Shown piece after piece: positions 5,412 through 10,682 of a stretch of 10,682 bases of DNA (position 1 is the first letter of the stretch; each line of letters opens with the position of its first letter). Below the pieces are notes generated by a model that saw only the letters and a list, made by a program, of their open reading frames with translations, searched no databases and was not told where the DNA came from. A program made the translations under genes and the position numbers. The DNA comes from Bacteroidales bacterium (GTDB lineage: Bacteria; Bacteroidota; Bacteroidia; Bacteroidales; UBA7960), in contig PWND01000033.1 in NCBI GenBank assembly GCA_003557965.1, forward strand, positions 1-10,682, read 5' to 3'.

Positions 5412-8033
5412 TTATAGCTTGTATTTATATGTTAATGATGGCATTATGCCCATCATGTAATTTTTTGTACTCATAACATTATGTGTTCCGTATAAGTTGG
5501 CCGGAACAACAATATGTCCGTCTTGAGTTTCAACCTTATTGAAGTTGACAGATACAGCATTATGCCTGTTATAGAGGTTGTAAATTGAAAGGGTCAGGCT
5601 ATGCTGAAATCTTCTGTGAGGCTTATTAAGCTTTACAGACAGAGAAAGATCAAGCCTGTGATAGTCTGGCAGCCTGTCGTTATTTCGCTCACCATAAACA
5701 GGAACCAAGTTGTCATTATAATAGTAAAAACTTACAGGTGTTGTAATAGCAGAGCCTGTATGATATACCCAATTGGCAGCCATGTTAATTCTTTGGGTAA
5801 TTTGCCACGAAAAGAAAGCTGAAAAATCATGAGGCCTGTCATAAAATGCCGGGTAAGGGTTTCCGCTGTTTAGGTCAGGAAATAAATTGTAAACTCTTGA
5901 ATAGGTATAGTTAATCCATCCATTTAGGCGTCCTTTAGTTTTTCGCAAAGAGAGTTCAAGTCCGTAAGAATTACTTTCTCCAAAACGCAACTCTCCCTCA
6001 AGAAGGGGGTTTAACAAAATATTTGCATGATTAACATATTCAATTTGATTTAGCATTTTTTTATAGTACACATTGGCTAAAAATTCGATATTATAGCTCA
6101 TCAGGGAGCGATAGCCAAACGTTAACTGCCTGGCTTTTTGCGGCTTAATGTTTTTTCCGCTGGGCATCCAAATTTCAAAAGAAGATAGCGGGCTTATTGA
6201 GTTGGAAATGAGATGTAAGTATTGGTTATAATTACCTATACTGGCATTTAGTGATGAGTAGTCATTTAAAAGATATTTTCCACTAATTCTCCAGTCAAGG
6301 TTAATATAGGTTTTTGCGTTTTCTCTTTCATTAAAAAACAGGGTGTCACTAACATTATAGTTGTCGTCGAAATTATAAACAAGCAGCGGCCCTTTATGAT
6401 TCCAAACCGGAACTCTGACTCCGGCCTTCCATGACCATTTATCATTTATCTTTTTTTCCCTGCTGTAATAAAAACCCGCCAAGGATGCTTTTCCTGCACT
6501 TACGGTGGGAATATACGGGTTTTGCTCTCCTTCTTCCGGGCTCATATTGCCCGGATTAATTTCATGCTCAGTAAGCGACAAACCAAATTGTATCGTTTTT
6601 TCAGGGCTTGCATAATAAGAAAAGTCGTACTTGAAAGTAATGTCTGAAATTCCAGATTGCCATGGGTCGAGCCCCGTAAGCAGCGAGTAATTATAATCAC
6701 TAACGTATAATGTTGCATTAGAAAATAACCTGCTGTTAAAGATGTGGTTCCAGCGCAAAGTTGATGTAAAGTTATGCCAAACCAACCCTGTTAAAGGAGC
6801 TTCTTCGGATTCTTTATTAGTGTAGTTATCTTTTCCATAAAAAAACGCATAATATAGCCTGTTCTTATCATTAATTAGCCAATTTAACTTAGTGTTGAAA
6901 TTTAAAAAATACAAGTCTGCTTCCGGGCTTTCACCCTTGTAAATCCAACCGAAATTTGATCGCCTGTATGATGAATAAAAAGAGGCATTGTCTTTTACAA
7001 TAGGGCCTTCAATAGAAAACCTATACATTAACGGGTTGATAAGTCCTTCGGTGCCAAAACTTTTCATGTTCCCGTCCCTTGTTTGTATGTCAATAAGGCT
7101 TGATAAGCGCCCACTTTTATCCACAGGAATATCAGCTTTATATATGCTTATATTTTTTGCTACATCCGGAATAATAACAGAATAAAAGCCAAACAAATGT
7201 GCTGGATTATATATTGGTGCTTCATCAACCAGAATCAGATTTTGGTCTCTATTGCCACCCCTTACAAAAAAGAAGGAGGACCCATCGCTATGGGTTTGTA
7301 TTCCGGACAAAGATTGGAGGCTGCTTATTAAGCCGGACTCGCCGGCAAACTCGGGGAAGCGTTTTGCAATTGAAGGGTTTAATGGCAAGTATCCGGTATG
7401 GTTCTTTTTCATTTCTTCCAACTGCATATCATATTCAAAAACAATTTCTGCCAAACTCAGTGTGCCAAGCTCAAGACCAACATTAACTTGCTTATCACGT
7501 TCAAGTGTAACGTCTTTTTTTACTCTTTCATAACCGACAAAACTATATACCAGAATATACTTTCCCGGGGCCAGGCTTAAAGAATAAAAACCATATGCAT
7601 TGGAAATTGAGCCAATAGTAGTTCCCTTAATTACAACAGTTGCGCCGGGAAGTGTTTCACCACTTTCTTTATCTCTGATATGCCCGCTGATAGTTATTCT
7701 GCTTTTTGGTGTTTTTTCAACTTTACGACTTGCCTCTTTAATTACAATTTGCTGCCTTACAACCTGGTATTCCAGGTTATAAATATGGCACAACATCTCA
7801 AGAACATTTTTAAGGGGTTTATTATCAACAACTAAGTCTGTTTTTTCTCGGGAAGCGACTAACCTGCTGTCATAAGAAAAATGCACTCCAGCTTCGTTAT
7901 CAATTTTCTGTAAAATTTCTTCCAGAGAAGCGTTTTTTAAATTTAGAGTGACTTTCTTTTGCAATACATCTTCCTGTGACGAAACCGTCAACGAAAGAAG
8001 CATGCCCAGTATTAAAAGAAATAGCCTCAACAT
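5412..8033 (-). CDS. TonB-dependent outer-membrane receptor with STN signalling domain
   Basis: This 873-residue receptor has a signal peptide at residues 1-19, cleaved near VSSQ. Residues about 29-98 form an STN (secretin and TonB N-terminus) domain, with LEEILQKIDNEAGVHFSY near its start. Residues about 115-196 are a carboxypeptidase-regulatory-like beta sandwich (ISGHIRDKESGETLPGATV ... GFYSLSLAPGKY). The plug covers about 215-322, with FVRGG and NLILVDEAPIYNPAHLFGFYS, and the beta-barrel runs from about 330 to the C-terminus, which ends in YKYKL. It imports a ligand across the outer membrane using TonB-ExbBD energy. An STN domain together with upstream fecR and sigma genes marks a transducing receptor that reports ligand binding to FecR. 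The ligand cannot be told from sequence. There is no SusD partner, so a polysaccharide-utilisation role is not implied. The start lies 31 bases after the fecR stop, in the same operon. Confidence 0.93.
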   Translation of the reverse strand: MLRLFLLILGMLLSLTVSSQEDVLQKKVTLNLKNASLEEILQKIDNEAGVHFSYDSRLVASREKTDLVVDNKPLKNVLEMLCHIYNLEYQVVRQQIVIKEASRKVEKTPKSRITISGHIRDKESGETLPGATVVIKGTTIGSISNAYGFYSLSLAPGKYILVYSFVGYERVKKDVTLERDKQVNVGLELGTLSLAEIVFEYDMQLEEMKKNHTGYLPLNPSIAKRFPEFAGESGLISSLQSLSGIQTHSDGSSFFFVRGGNRDQNLILVDEAPIYNPAHLFGFYSVIIPDVAKNISIYKADIPVDKSGRLSSLIDIQTRDGNMKSFGTEGLINPLMYRFSIEGPIVKDNASFYSSYRRSNFGWIYKGESPEADLYFLNFNTKLNWLINDKNRLYYAFFYGKDNYTNKESEEAPLTGLVWHNFTSTLRWNHIFNSRLFSNATLYVSDYNYSLLTGLDPWQSGISDITFKYDFSYYASPEKTIQFGLSLTEHEINPGNMSPEEGEQNPYIPTVSAGKASLAGFYYSREKKINDKWSWKAGVRVPVWNHKGPLLVYNFDDNYNVSDTLFFNERENAKTYINLDWRISGKYLLNDYSSLNASIGNYNQYLHLISNSISPLSSFEIWMPSGKNIKPQKARQLTFGYRSLMSYNIEFLANVYYKKMLNQIEYVNHANILLNPLLEGELRFGESNSYGLELSLRKTKGRLNGWINYTYSRVYNLFPDLNSGNPYPAFYDRPHDFSAFFSWQITQRINMAANWVYHTGSAITTPVSFYYYNDNLVPVYGERNNDRLPDYHRLDLSLSVKLNKPHRRFQHSLTLSIYNLYNRHNAVSVNFNKVETQDGHIVVPANLYGTHNVMSTKNYMMGIMPSLTYKYKL

Positions 8034-8064
8034 AATAATAAGGTTACAGGTATATTACCCTAAT

Positions 8065-9063
8065 TTACTTACATTCTTCACCGCTTACCCATATTTTATC
8101 CCCAGAACGAAGATATCGCAGGTCAAAGGTTTTCATAATAATTTCCAAAATATCTTCCAGTGGCCTGTCGTCAAAAGTTGCAGTAAGCTTGCAATTTTTA
8201 AGTTCATCTTGCTTTATTGCAATGTCAATATGGTATGTATTGCTGATTACTTCAAAAACATAGCCCAGGCTGGTGTTTTCAAAAATTATCAGTTTTGTTT
8301 TCCATGAAAGAGTGTTGGGGTCAATGGTTTCCTCCGCAAAAACTATTTGCTCAACTTTATTAAATGTTTTTTGTTCACCTGCATTGATTTCAAATTCATG
8401 GCCATCAGGAGTAATCATTAAAACTTTCCCGCTAAAAACTGTTACTTCAATAACATCTTTGTGTTTTCGGGCGCTAACGTAAAAAGAAGTTCCCAGTACA
8501 TGTATTTCTACTTCATGTGCTTCAACGATAAATGTCATATCATCAACAGGCTTAACCTCAAAAAAAGCTTCCCCATCAAGAATTACTCTCCTTTCTTTTC
8601 CTTTGAAGTTTGCAGGGTACTTAAGCGTAGAATTTGCATTAAGGCTTACTTTTGTTCCATCGCTAAGTACTTGTTTAATTGGTTTTAAATCCGAAATGAG
8701 AGTTTTTTCACTATATTGTATAAAATCATAGATGAAGTATGCCCCAAGTATTAGCAATAAAATTGTTGCAGCAACTGCCAGCATTTTTTTGCCATAAGAA
8801 ATTGCTGAAAACAATGGTTTTGTTTTTTCATCTTTACTTATAGTTTTCATTTTTACTTGCTGCCATGCTGCTTCAGTGTCAAACCGATACTTTGAAGACC
8901 TGGCTAAAGACCAGCTTTTTTTTATTTCAATAAATATTAATTTCTTTTGCTCATCTGACTTAACAAATGATTCCAGCAGCTTTTCCTCTTCTGGAACAGC
9001 ACTCCCTGACAAATACTTGCCTACAAGTGTTTCAAAATCAATATTAATATTTTCTTTATCCAT
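8065..9063 (-). CDS. FecR-family anti-sigma factor / transmembrane signal transducer
   Basis: This 332-residue protein has the standard Bacteroidota FecR layout. The N-terminal cytoplasmic part (1-90) begins with FETLVGKYLSGSAVPEEEKLL and would hold the sigma factor. A single membrane helix spans about 93-113. The periplasmic FecR domain covers about 130-215 (LSDGTKVSLNANSTLKYP, GEAFFEV, VLGTSFYV), and a C-terminal DUF4974-type domain covers about 258-326 (FENTSLGYVFEVISNTY ... ATFDDRPLEDILEIIM). DUF4974 resembles the receptor's STN fold and is the expected contact point with it; that comes from family knowledge. The gene lies between the sigma and receptor genes, 61 bases downstream of sigma. 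That gap holds a candidate ECF promoter whose second block is only 6 bases from the ATG, so a leaderless transcript is possible. No sign of damage. Confidence 0.93.
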   Translation of the reverse strand: MDKENINIDFETLVGKYLSGSAVPEEEKLLESFVKSDEQKKLIFIEIKKSWSLARSSKYRFDTEAAWQQVKMKTISKDEKTKPLFSAISYGKKMLAVAATILLLILGAYFIYDFIQYSEKTLISDLKPIKQVLSDGTKVSLNANSTLKYPANFKGKERRVILDGEAFFEVKPVDDMTFIVEAHEVEIHVLGTSFYVSARKHKDVIEVTVFSGKVLMITPDGHEFEINAGEQKTFNKVEQIVFAEETIDPNTLSWKTKLIIFENTSLGYVFEVISNTYHIDIAIKQDELKNCKLTATFDDRPLEDILEIIMKTFDLRYLRSGDKIWVSGEECK

Positions 9064-9069
9064 TTATTA

Positions 9070-9099
9070 ATTATACACTTAATTCTTAACTCACCCTTA
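9070..9099 (-). promoter_or_regulatory. Candidate ECF-sigma promoter of the fecR-receptor-DUF4249 operon
   Basis: On the minus strand TAAGGGTG (9099-9092) is followed after 13 bases by GTGTATAAT (9078-9070). Compared with 4491-4520, the first block matches in 8 of 8 positions, the second in 8 of 9, and the spacer length is equal although its sequence differs. A GGGT-type upstream element between sigma and fecR genes fits what I recall of Bacteroidota ECF clusters. Only 6 bases separate the second block from the fecR ATG, so transcription would start at or next to the start codon. Confidence 0.55.
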
Positions 9100-9124
9100 C
9101 TTGTTTTTGAAATGATTGATACAT

Positions 9125-9682
9125 TTAATTCATGCCGGATAAATGCAAAAGCAAAACAAGAACAAACAGGCCTTTTAATTCATTACGCATTATTTTCAAT
9201 GCTTTAGACATTTGAGCTTCAACGGTTTTTTGTGACACTCCAAGTTTTTCAGCAACTTGTTTATACTTCATTTCTTCAAATCTGCATAAAACAAAAATTT
9301 CCCGGCATTTTTCCGGAAGCTTGTTTAGGGCAGCCTCCAACTTATCGTTAAGATATTTTTCTGATATTAAGTCTTTTGCCTTTACAGGGATTTCCATTTC
9401 AGCTTCAATATCAAGAAAGTAGCTTCTGTATTTTTTATTGTCCCTGATATAATTAAGGCAACGGTTTTTAACGGAGGCTAACAGGTATGATTTAACAGGT
9501 TTTTCAGAATCAATAGCTTCTCTGCGATCCCAAATATTTATAAAAACCTGCTGGACAATATCTTCTGCACTGGCAGGGTCGTTTAAAAAGGATGCTGCAA
9601 AATGACATAAAGAGCCATAATACTCTTTAAACAACTCTTGAAAATGATCTTGTTCGAGGACTTGTTTTGTTTTTTTTTGCAA
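9125..9682 (-). CDS. ECF-type RNA polymerase sigma factor (sigma-70 family), TTG start
   Basis: This 185-residue protein has sigma region 2 at about 14-82 (FKEYYGSLCHFAASFL, AEDIVQQVFINIW, then VKSYLLASVKNRCLNYIRD) and region 4 at about 115-168 (LNKLPEKCREIFVLCRFEEM, then the helix-turn-helix KYKQVAEKLGVSQKTVEAQM), with no regions 1 or 3, as in ECF factors. The last 17 residues are hydrophobic (LKGLFVLVLLL), a tail often seen in Bacteroidota members. No in-frame ATG exists before residue 95 and an in-frame stop lies upstream at 9701-9703, so the only usual in-frame start is TTG at 9682. An ATG at 9687 is out of frame by one base, with nine A's between it and the reading frame. The neighbouring FecR protein should control its activity. 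It probably directs the fecR-receptor operon and the terminal lipoprotein gene through the shared motif. Confidence 0.9.
   Translation of the reverse strand: MQKKTKQVLEQDHFQELFKEYYGSLCHFAASFLNDPASAEDIVQQVFINIWDRREAIDSEKPVKSYLLASVKNRCLNYIRDNKKYRSYFLDIEAEMEIPVKAKDLISEKYLNDKLEAALNKLPEKCREIFVLCRFEEMKYKQVAEKLGVSQKTVEAQMSKALKIMRNELKGLFVLVLLLHLSGMN
9670..9678 (-). repeat. A9 homopolymer at the start of the sigma gene
   Basis: Nine consecutive A's on the minus strand follow the first codon of the sigma frame (TTG, C, then A9). A run of ten would place the ATG at 9687 in frame, giving M-P-C-K-K-K-T-K-Q-V and onward. Runs of this length are known slippage sites for polymerases, and also typical places for base-calling errors. 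As written, the ATG frame ends at a TAA after about 34 codons. Confidence 0.8.
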
Positions 9683-9698
9683 GGCATTATTATTTAAT

Positions 9699-9711
9699 AG
9701 CTAATTTAGCT
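9699..9711. promoter_or_regulatory. 13-bp palindrome upstream of the sigma gene
   Basis: AGCTAA-T-TTAGCT is a perfect 6+1+6 palindrome in the 32-base gap between the permease stop and the sigma start. On the plus strand it is followed by a run of T's, but no plus-strand gene ends here. On the minus strand it would sit just upstream of the sigma start. It could be an operator or a small RNA structure; the centre is too tight for a full-length hairpin. AT-rich palindromes of this size can arise by chance. Confidence 0.25.
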
Positions 9712-9714
9712 TTT

Positions 9715-10682
9715 TTAGTTTGTTGTTCGGATTGCTTCAACAGGGTCAAGATTTGCTGCAGAATAAGCCGGCATAAAACCGGAGACTACTCCTATTATAA
9801 CCGAAACATTTATTCCTAACAGAATGTTGGGTAGTGCCAGTACAAAATTCATTCCCGACATTCCTGAAATAAGCCAGGTTGTAATAAACACAAGAAACAA
9901 CCCGATAATACCTCCAATAAGGCTAAGCATTACAGACTCTGAAAGGTATTGTATCATTATAAAGTGCTTTTTTGCACCAAGAGCTTTTTGAATACCAATA
10001 ATACCTGTTCTTTCTTTCACTGATACAAACATAATATTTGCTATTCCAAATCCGCCAACCAATATGCTAAATCCGCCAATTACCCAGCCAGCAAGGCCTA
10101 TTATCCTGAAAAGGTTGTCGAAACCGGAAGTAAGCAAGCTGACTTCATTAAGTGCAAAATTATCATCTGCTGCAGGCTTTAACCTCCTGATGGCTCTCAT
10201 AACCCCTGTTAGCTCATCTTTAAGTTGCTCTACAGTTACACCCTCCTTCCCTCTTACAATAATAAAAGGGTTATTCCTTTCACTGTTAATATCGATAAAA
10301 TACGCCATATAATTAATCGGCACAACAATCAATTCATCATGAGAGTTGCCCATCATATCATTCCCTTCACGCTCAAACACTCCAGCCACTTGTGTGTGTC
10401 TGCCAAAAAGTTTTATTGATTTACCTATGGGGTCTGTTCCCGGGAATAAATTATCAGCAATATTACTACCAATCACTGCAACATTTCTGCCTGCAGAAAA
10501 CTCTATGGGAGAAATAAACCGCCCCTGTGCAACATTAAAAGTTCTTGCCCTTTCATAATCAGATGAAACACCTAAAATAACAACGTTTGAAATGCTTCTG
10601 CTTAAATATTCAACAGTTCGTGATGTGCTTGAGTTAAAAACGGCAGCCTCTGCTAAATTTGTTCTGCGCATTATCTCATCAG
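9715..10682 (-). CDS. MacB/FtsX-type ABC transporter permease, N-terminus cut by window edge
   Basis: The reading frame is open to the right edge; the ATG at 10671 is internal, since the frame continues upstream without a stop. About 322 codons are present of a usual length near 400, so the first membrane helix is missing. Counting from that internal Met, residues 1-185 are the large periplasmic MacB-type domain (GRFISPIEFSAGRNVAVIG, then DPIGKSIKLFGRHTQVAGVF). Membrane helices lie at about 190-216, 243-270 and 284-306. The cytoplasmic loop VKERTGIIGIQKALGA and the C-terminal PAYSAANLDPVEAIR are hallmark FtsX-domain motifs. Such permeases pair with a MacB/LolD-like ATPase and act mechanically on periplasmic substrates, for example in efflux or lipoprotein handling. 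The substrate is unknown. The sigma gene begins 32 bases downstream on the same strand with no clear promoter in between, so read-through is possible, though the functional link is unproven. Confidence 0.9.
   Translation of the reverse strand, partial: DEIMRRTNLAEAAVFNSSTSRTVEYLSRSISNVVILGVSSDYERARTFNVAQGRFISPIEFSAGRNVAVIGSNIADNLFPGTDPIGKSIKLFGRHTQVAGVFEREGNDMMGNSHDELIVVPINYMAYFIDINSERNNPFIIVRGKEGVTVEQLKDELTGVMRAIRRLKPAADDNFALNEVSLLTSGFDNLFRIIGLAGWVIGGFSILVGGFGIANIMFVSVKERTGIIGIQKALGAKKHFIMIQYLSESVMLSLIGGIIGLFLVFITTWLISGMSGMNFVLALPNILLGINVSVIIGVVSGFMPAYSAANLDPVEAIRTTN

Noticed and set aside
6932..6938. AAGGGTG on the minus strand inside the receptor gene
   Set aside because: No GTGTATWAT-like block at the 13-base spacing, and it lies within coding sequence. 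It serves as a chance control for the motif.
7199..7533. Overlapping plus-strand open frames of 93-95 codons opposite the receptor gene
   Set aside because: They lie wholly within the strongly supported receptor frame, contain no recognisable domain, and have no promoter.
8056..8063. TTAGGGTA on the minus strand just upstream of the receptor gene, as a third ECF promoter
   Set aside because: The first block matches only partly, and 13 bases further on the sequence reads CTTATTAT, not GTGTATWAT. The gap is short and the receptor is likely transcribed from the fecR promoter.
8065..8307. Plus-strand open frame running across the fecR/receptor junction (7948-8307)
   Set aside because: It is antisense to two well-supported genes and its translation is unremarkable.
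1..10682. tRNA, rRNA, CRISPR array, transposase or phage genes
   Set aside because: No cloverleaf, rRNA-like segment, regularly spaced repeat or transposase/integrase motif was seen in any gap or frame.

Overview
This AT-rich window looks like a Bacteroidota chromosome (phylum level only; I cannot place the genus). The signs are TPR-containing sensor kinases with an HDLKNP H-box, an ECF sigma/FecR/TonB-receptor cassette in which the receptor carries an STN and a carboxypeptidase-regulatory-like domain, a DUF4249-type lipoprotein, lipoprotein N-termini with acidic/lysine residues right after the cysteine, no clear Shine-Dalgarno sequences, and TAnnTTTG-type -7 promoter elements.

Layout: (1) 1-1614, minus strand: a TPR sensor histidine kinase whose C-terminal catalytic part is cut by the window edge. 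(2) 1615-1989: a 375-bp divergent intergenic region with candidate promoters for both flanking genes, an intrinsic terminator pointing along the minus strand, and a GC-richer island of unknown function. (3) 1990-3189, plus strand: a PLP-dependent Cys/Met-metabolism (trans-sulfuration family) enzyme. (4) 3190-3282: convergent intergenic gap with a long hairpin carrying a perfect 12-bp inverted repeat, probably a two-way terminator. (5) 3283-9682, minus strand, read from right to left: ECF sigma factor, FecR-type anti-sigma factor, TonB-dependent receptor, DUF4249-type lipoprotein, and an unrecognised lipoprotein. (6) 9715-10682, minus strand: the C-terminal three quarters of a MacB/FtsX-type ABC permease, cut by the window edge.

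How the genes work together: the sigma/FecR/receptor set has the arrangement of a cell-surface signalling system. The receptor binds an unknown ligand at the outer membrane, its periplasmic STN domain signals to membrane-bound FecR, and FecR releases or activates the sigma factor. Two lipoproteins likely sit at the outer membrane as partners; there is no SusD.

The most useful observation is that the gap upstream of fecR and the gap upstream of the terminal lipoprotein gene contain nearly the same two-part sequence, TAAGGGTG-N13-GTGTATWAT, in the same orientation and with identical spacing. I found it nowhere else by eye. It is a good candidate for the promoter recognised by this sigma factor. 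A second notable point is that the sigma gene has no in-frame ATG: it must start at TTG, or at an out-of-frame ATG five bases upstream followed by a run of nine A's, where a single extra A would restore the frame.
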